DNA of 47,373 nt from Streptomyces sp. Ru62 (GCF_002920615.1 NZ_PQSU01000048.1:1-47373); one strand, 5' to 3'. Positions 39,409 through 46,776 are shown, numbered from the stretch's first letter. Notes: generated by a model from the letters alone, not told the origin. A program made the numbers and translations.

Positions 39409-40635
39409 TCAGTCCCAGAGCCGGGTCCCCCGCCCCGCCACCCGTTCGGCGACGCGCCGCAGGAGTTCGGCGGTGGGCAGGGGACCGGGACGGCGGCCGT
39501 CCCGCAGGCGTACCGCGGTCAGCCCGGCCTCCGCCTCCCGGGCACCGATCACCGCCTGGTACGGCACCAGGCGGGCCGCGCGGACGCGGGCGCCCAGGGT
39601 GCCCTCCCCGGGCCCGGCCAGTTCGGCGCGCAGGCCCAGGGCGGTCGCCTCACGGACCAGTGCCGCCGCCGGACCGGTCTGCTCCTCGGCCACCGGCAGC
39701 ACGGTCAGCTGGACGGGGGCCAGCCAGGCCGGGAACGCGCCGCGGTGGGTCTCGACGAGGTGGGCCACGGCCCGCTCCACGCTGCCGATGACGCTGCGGT
39801 GCACCATCACCGGCCGGTGCCTCGCTCCGTCGGCGCCGGTGTAGCGCAGGCCGAAGCGGGCGGGCTGGTGGAAGTCGATCTGCACGGTGGACAGGGTGGA
39901 CTCGCGGCCCGCCGGGTCCGCGATCTGCACGTCGATCTTCGGGCCGTAGAACGCGGCCTCGCCCTCCGCCTCCTCGTACGCGACCCCGACCTCGGCGAGG
40001 ACCTCCCGCAGCAGCCCGGTCGCCCGGCGCCACAGCTCCGGGTCGGCGACGTACTTGCCGCCCGCGCCGGGCAGCGAGAGCCGGTGGCGTACGGCCCGGA
40101 TGCCGAGGTCGGCGTGGGCGCGGGCGATCAGCTCCAGGGCGGCACGGGCCTCGGCCACCGCCTGGTCCGGGGTGCAGAAGACGTGCGCGTCGTTGAGGTG
40201 GATGGCGCGGACCCGGGTCAGGCCGCCGAGCACCCCGGAGAGCTCGGCGCGGTGCATGGCGCCCAGTTCGGCGAGGCGCAGCGGGAGTTCGCGGTGGCTG
40301 CGGGGGCGGGAGCGGTAGATCAGGGCGTGGTGGGGGCAGAGGCTGGGCCGCAGGACGACCTCCTCGGCGCCGAGCCGCATCGGCGGGTACATGTCGTCGC
40401 GGTAGTGGTCCCAGTGCCCGGAGATCTCGTACAGCTCCCGTTTGCCGAGCGCGGGCGAGTACACGTGCCGGTAGCCGGCCCGGCGTTCGGCGTCCCGGAC
40501 GTACTCCTCCAGGGTGTGCCGGACGACGGCCCCGGCGGGCAGCCAGTAGGGCAGGCCGGCGCCCATCAGGGGGTCGGTGTCGAAGAGGCCGAGTGCACGG
40601 CCGAGGCGGCGGTGGTCGGGCAGTTCGTCGTTCAT
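39409..40635 (-). CDS. thrS: Short threonyl-tRNA synthetase paralogue (catalytic core plus anticodon domain)
   Basis: A 408-residue class II synthetase. The ThrRS core is complete: motif 2 LAELGAMHRAELSGVLGGLT, the zinc ligands Cys100 (LRPSLCPHH), His151 (NDAHVFC) and His279 (MVHRSVIG), and motif 3 GSVERAVAHLVETHRGAFPA. A C-terminal anticodon-binding domain begins at about 305 (PVQLTVLPVAEEQTG). The N-terminal TGS and editing domains of the usual ~650-residue ThrRS are absent, so it cannot proofread Ser-tRNA(Thr) in cis. GAGGAG precedes the ATG at 40635. It is most likely a second, conditional ThrRS, preceded by a threonine-codon leader peptide and hairpin. A roles in resistance to ThrRS inhibitors or in Thr/metal starvation is possible. 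Confidence 0.92.
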   Translation of the reverse strand: MNDELPDHRRLGRALGLFDTDPLMGAGLPYWLPAGAVVRHTLEEYVRDAERRAGYRHVYSPALGKRELYEISGHWDHYRDDMYPPMRLGAEEVVLRPSLCPHHALIYRSRPRSHRELPLRLAELGAMHRAELSGVLGGLTRVRAIHLNDAHVFCTPDQAVAEARAALELIARAHADLGIRAVRHRLSLPGAGGKYVADPELWRRATGLLREVLAEVGVAYEEAEGEAAFYGPKIDVQIADPAGRESTLSTVQIDFHQPARFGLRYTGADGARHRPVMVHRSVIGSVERAVAHLVETHRGAFPAWLAPVQLTVLPVAEEQTGPAAALVREATALGLRAELAGPGEGTLGARVRAARLVPYQAVIGAREAEAGLTAVRLRDGRRPGPLPTAELLRRVAERVAGRGTRLWD

Positions 40636-40679
40636 CCGGGGTCTCCTCGGTGCGGGAGGCGCGGGTCCCGGTGCACGGC

Positions 40680-40709
40680 GAAGCCCCGGGGCGTGCGCCC
40701 CGGGGCTTC
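40680..40709 (-). terminator. Attenuator-type hairpin between the Thr leader peptide and the ThrRS gene
   Basis: GAAGCCCCGGGGCG (40680-40693) and CGCCCCGGGGCTTC (40696-40709) form a perfect 14-bp stem around TG. It begins 15 nt after the leader-peptide stop and ends about 44 nt before the ThrRS ATG. There is no U-run, as with many actinobacterial terminators. The position is what a ribosome-controlled attenuator requires. Confidence 0.75.
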
Positions 40710-40724
40710 GGTGCTGGTCAGGTG

Positions 40725-40787
40725 TCAGCGCGCCGGGACGGTCTCCGGCGTCGTCGTGCTCGACGGGCACAGGTGGGCGCGCTGCAT
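40725..40787 (-). CDS. Threonine-rich leader peptide (20 aa), putative attenuator
   Basis: A 20-codon minus-strand ORF from ATG 40787 to TGA 40725-40727, encoding MQRAHLCPSS then TTTPETVPAR. Codons 11-13 are ACG ACG ACG and codon 16 is ACC: four threonines in six residues, directly upstream of a threonyl-tRNA synthetase gene and followed by a strong hairpin. TACGGT (40795-40800) ends 7 nt before the ATG, so the mRNA would be leaderless with translation starting at its 5' end. The arrangement predicts that slow decoding of Thr codons (low charged tRNA-Thr) prevents the downstream hairpin and lets transcription enter the synthetase gene. I have not identified the antiterminator pairing. Confidence 0.65.
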   Translation of the reverse strand: MQRAHLCPSSTTTPETVPAR

Positions 40788-40794
40788 GGACGGC

Positions 40795-40800
40795 ACCGTA
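40795..40800 (-). promoter_or_regulatory. -10 box of the leader peptide/ThrRS transcript
   Basis: TACGGT (TANNNT) on the minus strand, then GCCGTCC and the leader ATG at 40787. A weak -35 (TGGCAC-like) lies about 17-18 bp upstream. The divergent lipoprotein gene starts at 40935. Confidence 0.5.
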
Positions 40801-40934
40801 CCGGCCCCGCGCGGACCGTGCCACGGAATTCCCGCCGCCCCCTCACCCGTACGGCCCGGAGCGCTGGTGGGCAGGTCAGGGCGGTGGTGCCGTGAGACCA
40901 GGCACCCCGGCCGCACGCAGCCCAGGAGGCACCG

Positions 40935-41723
40935 ATGTCCCCCGAGATACCCCACCTCCCCCGTGCCGTCGTCCTCTCCCTGATCGGCGCCGGACTGCTG
41001 ACCGCCGGCGGCTGCGCGGCCCTCGGCCTGAACCCCCCGGCGAGCGCGCCCCATCCGCTGCCCACGCTCGACCGGCCGGCCCCGACGCCCACGACGTCCG
41101 CGCCGACCGGCGGTTCCTCGCTCAGCGACGAGCAGGCCCAGGCCGCGCTGATCACCCAGACCGACCTCGGCGATCCCTGGATCCCCACGCGCGGCGCGGC
41201 CACCTGGCACGACGGGCTGCTGAAGGCGCACACCACGGCCGGGGAGTGCCAGCGGCTGCTGGACGCCCTGTACAGCGACGAACTGCTCGGCGGACCGGCC
41301 CGCATCGCCGTCGGCCTGGACGACGCCGGCACCGACGCCCAGCTCCGCTACCAGATCGGTGCCCGCCGCCCGGCGGACGTCGACGCCGTGCTGGCCTGGC
41401 TGCGGACGCTGCCGGCGCGGTGCGCGCGGTTCACGGCCACCACCGAGCTGGGGCTCGTGGAGGACGTACGGGTCGTGGACGCCCCGCTGCCCGAGGTCGG
41501 CGACGCCCGCCAGGGGCTGCGCGTCACCCTCGCCGGTACGACGCCCGACGAGCAGGAGTTCCTGCTCACCCTGGAGGTGGCCGCCGTCCGGGTCGGCGAG
41601 GACGCCTTCGCGCTGACCAACGGCAGCCTGGGTGACGTACCGAACGGCGCGACCCAGGCGGCCGTGCAGATCGGCGCCCTGCGCCTGGCCGACATCCGCA
41701 AGCTGGGCCGGGCGCAGGTGTGA
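40935..41723 (+). CDS. Lipoprotein of unknown function
   Basis: A 262-residue exported protein. The signal peptide (VVLSLIGAGLL) ends with a lipobox TAGGC (Cys27), followed by a proline/threonine linker (about 33-62). The soluble domain (about 65-262) resembles sensor-like PknH/LppZ-type extracytoplasmic folds only in general layout (AALITQTDLGDPWIPTRGAA; ECQRLLDALYSDELLGGPAR; LAWLRTLPARCARFTATTEL). Three cysteines lie in the exported region. AGGAGG precedes the ATG. It ends 4 bp before the convergent XRE-TPR gene. Function unknown; similar Streptomyces lipoproteins are common and uncharacterised. Confidence 0.85.
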   Translation: MSPEIPHLPRAVVLSLIGAGLLTAGGCAALGLNPPASAPHPLPTLDRPAPTPTTSAPTGGSSLSDEQAQAALITQTDLGDPWIPTRGAATWHDGLLKAHTTAGECQRLLDALYSDELLGGPARIAVGLDDAGTDAQLRYQIGARRPADVDAVLAWLRTLPARCARFTATTELGLVEDVRVVDAPLPEVGDARQGLRVTLAGTTPDEQEFLLTLEVAAVRVGEDAFALTNGSLGDVPNGATQAAVQIGALRLADIRKLGRAQV

Positions 41724-41727
41724 GGCC

Positions 41728-43071
41728 TCACAGCGGCGGCTGGGCGGGGGCCGGGCCGAGGGTGGTGGTGCCGGGGGCGGTGCGGTGGCCGAGGCCGGTG
41801 CGGTAGGCGTCCAGGGCGGCCTCGACGCGGCCCGTACGGCGCAGCAGGTCGCCGAGGAGGCGGCACAGGTCGGCGAGGTCGCCGGCGGCGCCCGCGCGTT
41901 CCAGGAGGCTGAGGGCGCGGACGTAGTGCTCCTCGGCGGCCTCGGTGTCCCGGGCGTCCTCGGCGATGATGCCGAGGAGGCGGTGCGCGCCGGCGGCGTG
42001 GACGGCGCCGCGCTCGGAGGAGAAGTCGCCGAGGACGCCCTCCAGCAGTTCGGCGGCCTCCCCGGACTTGCCCCGGCGGTGCAGGACGTCGGCGAGTTCG
42101 ACGGCGGCCTGGCTGCGGTACAGGGCGGCCCGGGTCTCCGACAGCATGGCGTACGCCTGCCGCAGTTCGCTCTCGGCACGCTCCAGTTCGCCGTTCTGGG
42201 CGCAGACGTAGCCGCGCATCCAGTGGCAGTTGGCCAGCTCGGTGCGCAGGCTCAGCCGGCGGTACAGCTCGGCGGCCTTGGCCAGGGAGGCGTCGGCCTC
42301 GGCGGCCCGGCCCTCGGCGAGCAGGGTGCGGGCCACCGACCGGTGCATCCGGGCGATCAGCGCGGGGTCGCCGGCCTGCGGGGCGAGCGCGAGGGCGAAC
42401 TCGGCGGCCTGGGCGGCGCGGGCGTGGGCGCCCATGTCCATGTACGGGCCGATGATGCTCGCGTAGAGCAGCAGGAGCGCGTCGGGGTCGTGCAGCCCGC
42501 CCCGGTTCAGCTCGTCGAGCGCCGTCTCCAGTAGGTAGACGGCGTAACGGAGTTCACCGGCGAGGTAGTGGGCGACGGCCCGGCCGCGCAGGGCGGGCAC
42601 GCGCACCGGCAGGGTCTTGTCGGCCAGCCGTTCCTCGGCCTGCTCGAAGTACTCGCGCGCCTCGGTCAACCGCCCGGTCTCCAGGGCGCATTCCCCGAGC
42701 CCGAGCAGGGCGGCGGCGTGCTCGTACCCGAGCGCGTGGGCCTCGGCCTCCGCACACAGCACGGCGTACTGGGCGGCGGCCTCCTCGGCCCGTCCGTCGG
42801 CGAGGACCCGCTGGGCCTCCGTGAGCCGCAGCCGCAGGTCGGTGGCGAGGTGGGCGGGCCGGCCGACGGCCAGTTCCTCGAAGGCGACCCCGAGCCGGTC
42901 CGCGATGTGCCGCAACGCCTCGTCGGAGGCGCGCACCCGCCCGGCCTCCAGGGTGGAGATGTAGGCGGGTGTGTACGCGGGCTCCGCCAACTGTCGCTGG
43001 GTGAGCCCCCGTTGACTGCGCAGCCGTTGTACCCGCCGCCCGATGACCTCCGGGTCGTCCCGCTCCCGCAT
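41728..43071 (-). CDS. XRE-family helix-turn-helix regulator with C-terminal TPR repeats (RRNPP-like)
   Basis: A 447-residue protein. The N-terminal HTH_3 domain covers about 8-68 (VIGRRVQRLRSQRGLTQRQL, YTPAYISTLEAGRVRASDEA). About eight TPR-like helical hairpins fill 75-430 (EEAAAQYAVLCAEAEAHALG; EAREYFEQAEERLADKTLPV; AEADASLAKAAELYRRLSLR; EAAELLEGVLGDFSSERGAV). HTH plus TPR is the layout of RRNPP regulators (PlcR, NprR, PrgX), which bind imported signalling peptides in the TPR groove. The ATG at 43071 has G-rich RBS sequence upstream; longer frames are unsupported. A divergent gene encoding a tiny secreted peptide precursor starts about 115 bp away, with an AT-rich repeated site between them. 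Confidence 0.9.
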   Translation of the reverse strand: MRERDDPEVIGRRVQRLRSQRGLTQRQLAEPAYTPAYISTLEAGRVRASDEALRHIADRLGVAFEELAVGRPAHLATDLRLRLTEAQRVLADGRAEEAAAQYAVLCAEAEAHALGYEHAAALLGLGECALETGRLTEAREYFEQAEERLADKTLPVRVPALRGRAVAHYLAGELRYAVYLLETALDELNRGGLHDPDALLLLYASIIGPYMDMGAHARAAQAAEFALALAPQAGDPALIARMHRSVARTLLAEGRAAEADASLAKAAELYRRLSLRTELANCHWMRGYVCAQNGELERAESELRQAYAMLSETRAALYRSQAAVELADVLHRRGKSGEAAELLEGVLGDFSSERGAVHAAGAHRLLGIIAEDARDTEAAEEHYVRALSLLERAGAAGDLADLCRLLGDLLRRTGRVEAALDAYRTGLGHRTAPGTTTLGPAPAQPPL

Positions 43072-43132
43072 GCCGCCTGCTCCCCCCAACTGGCCTGACA
43101 CCCCTTGCCGTTGCGCTCCGGCAGCCCCTAGG

Positions 43133-43159
43133 TTAAACGGCGAATTAAACATGCTTAAC
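43133..43159. promoter_or_regulatory. AT-rich repeated site between XRE-TPR regulator and peptide gene
   Basis: TTAAAC occurs at 43133-43138 and 43145-43150 (12-bp period), followed by CTTAAC (43154-43159). GTTAA and TTAAC also form inverted pairs. Such AT-rich DNA is rare in this window and lies in the divergent promoter region, so it is a good candidate operator for the XRE protein. Confidence 0.55.
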
Positions 43160-43186
43160 ACGCCGCTGTTGTGTTGCGAGGTCGCC

Positions 43187-43381
43187 GTGCCCGGACGTAC
43201 ATCCGCACCCTACGCACCGCCCCACTCCCGCACCCGCCCGATCGGCCGAACCTCCACCGCACGAGCGATCACCGCGGCCGTCATCGCCGCCGCGGCCCTC
43301 CTCCTCGCGGCGAACGCCGGCCCGGCCCGCGCGGCCGCCACCACCCCGCCACCCGCGACCGCCCAGCAGGCGGATCGCTGA
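43187..43381 (+). CDS. Small secreted peptide precursor, candidate signalling peptide
   Basis: A 64-codon ORF starting at GTG 43187, preceded by GAGG at 7-nt spacing; an in-frame ATG at 43151 has no RBS and overlaps the repeated operator-like DNA. The product has an arginine-rich N-terminus (RTRPIGRTSTAR), a hydrophobic core (AITAAVIAAAALLLAANA), a signal-peptidase-like site (GPARA) and then only about 15 residues, AATTPPPATAQQADR. Third codon positions are mostly G/C, supporting coding. It is divergent from an XRE-TPR regulator. The architecture, an export signal plus a short C-terminal peptide next to an RRNPP-like regulator, resembles Phr/PapR systems. The function is inferred only. Confidence 0.5.
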   Translation: MPGRTSAPYAPPHSRTRPIGRTSTARAITAAVIAAAALLLAANAGPARAAATTPPPATAQQADR

Positions 43382-43632
43382 CGACCACGGGCGCACGGGC
43401 CGCCGCGACGGCGCGTCAGGGCACGCGTCGTCGACCTCGTCGCGTGGTCGCGCTGACGTGAGCCGACAGCCCTCCCCAAGCACCGCCCGGCCGCCGCGCC
43501 ACCCCCGGGCGCGGCGGCTGCCCCCCGCGCGCTTTTGTCAGTGGCATGACCTAGTCTTTCCACACTCGCCGCACGAGGCACACACGGTTCATCCACAGGG
43601 GGCGGACGCATCGCCCTGCCCGCGCGGCGCCC

Positions 43633-45645
43633 ATGTCTTTCTTTCATTCGTTCCGGGGGGTTCGAATCAGCGTGCGCAAGCGCTCTCTCACAGCTGCCAC
43701 CACCCTGGCGGTCCTCTTCAGCTCGGCCGCCCTCGCCGTCACCCCGGCCTTCGCCGACTCCACCCAGACCCTGCCCGTCAGGACGACCGGTGACATCGTC
43801 GTCGACGCCGTCCACCAGCAGGTCTTCGTCAGCGACCCGCTGAACGGCAAGATCGTCGTCACCGACTACGCCGGCAAGGTCGTCAAGCAGCTCACCACCA
43901 ACCTGTCCGGCGTATCGGGCCTGGAGCTGTCCGCCGACTCCGGCACGCTCTACGCGGCCGTGCAGGACCTCGACTCCATCGCCGTCTACGACACCGACAC
44001 CGACACCGAGACCGCCCGGTACCCGGTCGGCGACAAGCCGCTCAGCGTCGCCCTCGCGGGCGGCAAGCTGTGGTTCGGCTACGGCGGCGACGCCGCGGGC
44101 AACATCGGCTCCGTCGACCTGGCCGCCGAGGACCACACGGTCACGCTCGGCCAGGACAACAGCTGGTACTCGGCCCCGCTGCTGGACGCCGCGCCCGGCT
44201 CCGACACCCTCGTCGCCGGTGCGGTCGGGCAGAGCCCGGTCGAACTGGCCTCGTACGACGTCGCGTCGGGAGCCGCCACCAAGCTGGCGAGCACCCGCGA
44301 GGCGGGCAGCAACCTCGGCGACCTCCAGGTCACCCCTGACGGCAAGGACGTCGTGGTGGCCAGCGGCGCGCCGTACTACCAGCAGGTGTTCCGGACGTCC
44401 GACCTCAACGAGGACGGCAAGTACGTCACGGACGCGTACCCCAACTCCGTCGCCATCGCGCCGAACGGCACGGTCGCGGCCGGCATCTCCGGCTCCTACG
44501 AGCCGGACGTCTACATCTTCAGGCCCGGCACCAGCGAGGCGGTCCGCACCTACGACTTCCCCAACACCGGCAACACCAGCGGCTCCGACCTGCTGGCCCG
44601 GGCCGGCCTGGCCTGGGCCCCGGACGGCTCCCGGCTGTTCGCGGTGACCAGCAACAGCCAGGGCGTGTTCTCCCTGCGCGTCCTGAACGCGCCCACCAAG
44701 GCGGTCTCCACCGTCACCGTGGACGCGCCGGCCACCGCCGCCCGTGCCAAGAAGCTCACCGTCAAGGGCAAGGTCGCCTCCAAGGTGGCCGTCCCGGCCG
44801 GCACCAAGCTGACCGTGACCCGCACCGACCTGGAGTCGCCGAAGGGCAAGGCGCTCGCGGCGGCGGTCACCAAGGCCGACGGCACGTTCTCCTTCACCGA
44901 CACCCCGCCGGCCGGCGGCAAGGTGAAGTACACGGTGGCCTACGCCGGCGACGCCGCCCACGCGGCGGCCTCCGGCTCGGACTCCGTCGACGTCTCCCGC
45001 GCCAAGCCGACCCTGACCGTCAACAACAACGGCAAGGTGTACTCGTACGGCAAGGACGTCAAGTTCACCGCCCACCTGGGCAAGACCTCCAAGAACCGCA
45101 CGGTGGAGATCTGGGCCGACCCGTTCGGCGGTGACAAGCCGAACAAGCTGGTGAAGTCCGGCAAGGTCAACTCCGACGGCAACCTGTCGGTCACGCTGGA
45201 CCTCAAGCGGGACACCAAGGTCACCGCGAAGTTCGCGGGCGACTCCCGCTACAAGCCGGCGTCCGCCGCCAGCACCGTCGGCGCCCGGGTCAGCGTGTCC
45301 ACCTCGGTCAGCAGCCACTACAAGGCGAAGTCGGCGTGGGGCCACACGTACTACTTCTTCCACAAGACCAAGGACCCGCTGATCACGACGAAGATGTCGT
45401 ACTACCCGGGCCGGGCGCAGAAGTTCGAGTTCGAGGTGTACTACCAGGGCCGCTGGTACCCGGGCGACCCCGCGTACTTCAAGCTGGGCTCCGACGGCGT
45501 CTCCAAGGTCCGCATCACCGGCGACCACGGCGAGGACGTCGGCTGGCGGTTCCGGGTGCGCTCGTCGTACATCAACGGCTCGTCCGGTGACATCGTGAAC
45601 TCCACGACGCACGGCGCCTGGAAGTACTTCACGTTCACCAAGTAG
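43633..45645 (+). CDS. Secreted beta-propeller protein with Ig-like repeats
   Basis: A 670-residue exported protein. The signal peptide (KRSLTAATTLAVLFSSAALA, cleavage near TPAFA/DS) is followed by a seven-bladed-type propeller of YVTN-like repeats (about 50-365: DIVVDAVHQQVFVSDPLNGK; LELSADSGTLYAAVQDLDSI; LAWAPDGSRLFAVTSNSQGV). Two or three Ig-like domains span about 370-560 (VTVDAPATAARAKKLTVKGK; PTLTVNNNGKVYSYGKDVKF). A C-terminal domain rich in Tyr/Phe covers about 565-670 (WGHTYYFFHKTKDP; WYPGDPAYFKLGSD). No sortase motif is seen. The start is uncertain: ATG 43633 lacks an RBS, whereas GTG 43672 follows GGGGGG by 11 nt and gives a neat signal peptide. Adhesion or cell-surface binding is a guess from architecture. 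Confidence 0.88.
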   Translation: MSFFHSFRGVRISVRKRSLTAATTLAVLFSSAALAVTPAFADSTQTLPVRTTGDIVVDAVHQQVFVSDPLNGKIVVTDYAGKVVKQLTTNLSGVSGLELSADSGTLYAAVQDLDSIAVYDTDTDTETARYPVGDKPLSVALAGGKLWFGYGGDAAGNIGSVDLAAEDHTVTLGQDNSWYSAPLLDAAPGSDTLVAGAVGQSPVELASYDVASGAATKLASTREAGSNLGDLQVTPDGKDVVVASGAPYYQQVFRTSDLNEDGKYVTDAYPNSVAIAPNGTVAAGISGSYEPDVYIFRPGTSEAVRTYDFPNTGNTSGSDLLARAGLAWAPDGSRLFAVTSNSQGVFSLRVLNAPTKAVSTVTVDAPATAARAKKLTVKGKVASKVAVPAGTKLTVTRTDLESPKGKALAAAVTKADGTFSFTDTPPAGGKVKYTVAYAGDAAHAAASGSDSVDVSRAKPTLTVNNNGKVYSYGKDVKFTAHLGKTSKNRTVEIWADPFGGDKPNKLVKSGKVNSDGNLSVTLDLKRDTKVTAKFAGDSRYKPASAASTVGARVSVSTSVSSHYKAKSAWGHTYYFFHKTKDPLITTKMSYYPGRAQKFEFEVYYQGRWYPGDPAYFKLGSDGVSKVRITGDHGEDVGWRFRVRSSYINGSSGDIVNSTTHGAWKYFTFTK

Positions 45646-45648
45646 GGG

Positions 45649-46776
45649 TCACTGGGCGGCCTGGAGCCGGCCGAGCTCCCGCTGGACGCTCTCCAGCGCG
45701 CCGCGCCGGCGTCCCGGCACCCGCAGCCGCACCTCCGCGAGCGCGGGCCCGAGTTCACGGGCCCGCGCCGTGTCCTTGATACGGGTCCACTGGTGGTGGG
45801 CGCGGTCCACGGCCGCCTCCACGGCGGGCGCGTCCACCGCCTGCCCGGCGGCCAGCCGTGTCCCGGCGACCGTCAGCCAGGCCCGGCAACTGCGCACCGG
45901 GTCCCCCGCGAACATCGCCAGATCGGCCCGCACCTCGCTCCAGTGCAGCGCCTGCTCGGAAGCGGCGCCGTACCCCCGCACCGCCTCCGCCTCGTACCGG
46001 GCGGCCATGGCGTCGGCCTCGGCGTGCCGGCCGGCACGCACGGCGTCACTGATGGCGGCGTGCGGGTCCTCGGGGCGGGGGGAGGGGAGCGGGGCGGTGA
46101 ACGTGGTGAACGCGGTGGGGGAGACGGGGGACGCGGGCACGGCGTAGCCCCCCGCGTCGGCCAGCAGCAGATCGCCCGCCGTCTCCTGCGGGATCCGGCC
46201 CACCGCCTGCTGGTGCAGGACGTCCAGCGGGGGCCGGTGGCCGCTGCGCAGCAGCGTCGCCACCGTCTTCATGTACGCCGGCTCCGCCGGGCCCCGCCGT
46301 CCCGCCGCCGGGGCGACCCGGCCGTACACGGCGGTGTTCCGGCCCGAGTCGAGGCCGCGCTCGGTGACGTACCGCCACGCCTCGGCGTCCGCGTGCAGGT
46401 CCACGACGAGCGCGGTGTCCCTGGCGGAGCGCAGGCGCAGTTCCTCGCGGATCCAGTGCCAGGGCAGCGCGGTGTAGCGGACCGTGGCCGGTGTGGTGCG
46501 GGCCAGGGCGAGGTGGGGCTGGTGCTGCCGGCGGTCCAGTTGCAGCTGGCCGGTGACGTACACGGTGAGCGGGCCGGGGGAGGCCGCGGCCGCCCGCAGC
46601 CGGGTGAGGACGGCCTGCGGTTCCAGCGGATCGGCGAGTTCGATGACGTTCGCGGTGCCGGTGCCGGACAGGACGGCGGGGGCGACCGCGGCCAGTACCG
46701 GCAGGACACCGGCCGCGTCCACCAGGCGCCCCCGGCCCAGCGGCGCGGCCGCGAGCAGCAGCACGGTTCCGGGCAT
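45649..46776 (-). CDS. Caspase-like-fold protein with lost catalytic residues (predicted pseudo-caspase)
   Basis: A 375-residue protein. The N-terminal 170 residues follow the order of bacterial caspase-like domains: a central strand PLTVYVTGQLQLD where active members have YYSGHG, then PHLALARTTPA, the helix leader TALPWHWIREELRL, and strand TALVVDLHADAEAW where active members have LDCCFSG. The catalytic His and Cys are thus replaced. The C-terminal half is helical with TPR-like hairpins (RHAEADAMAARYEAEAVRGY; DPVRSCRAWLTVAGTRLAAG). GGGGGAGG precedes the ATG at 46776. It lies 3 bp from the convergent propeller gene. The fold assignment is from pattern reading and is uncertain; it could be another Rossmann-like regulatory protein. 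Confidence 0.55.
   Translation of the reverse strand: MPGTVLLLAAAPLGRGRLVDAAGVLPVLAAVAPAVLSGTGTANVIELADPLEPQAVLTRLRAAAASPGPLTVYVTGQLQLDRRQHQPHLALARTTPATVRYTALPWHWIREELRLRSARDTALVVDLHADAEAWRYVTERGLDSGRNTAVYGRVAPAAGRRGPAEPAYMKTVATLLRSGHRPPLDVLHQQAVGRIPQETAGDLLLADAGGYAVPASPVSPTAFTTFTAPLPSPRPEDPHAAISDAVRAGRHAEADAMAARYEAEAVRGYGAASEQALHWSEVRADLAMFAGDPVRSCRAWLTVAGTRLAAGQAVDAPAVEAAVDRAHHQWTRIKDTARARELGPALAEVRLRVPGRRRGALESVQRELGRLQAAQ

Noticed and set aside
43210..45612. An 800-codon minus-strand frame antisense to the secreted propeller protein
   Set aside because: The Gly/Val/Arg-rich product is a mirror of the sense gene's codon bias; the sense frame has a signal peptide and repeats.
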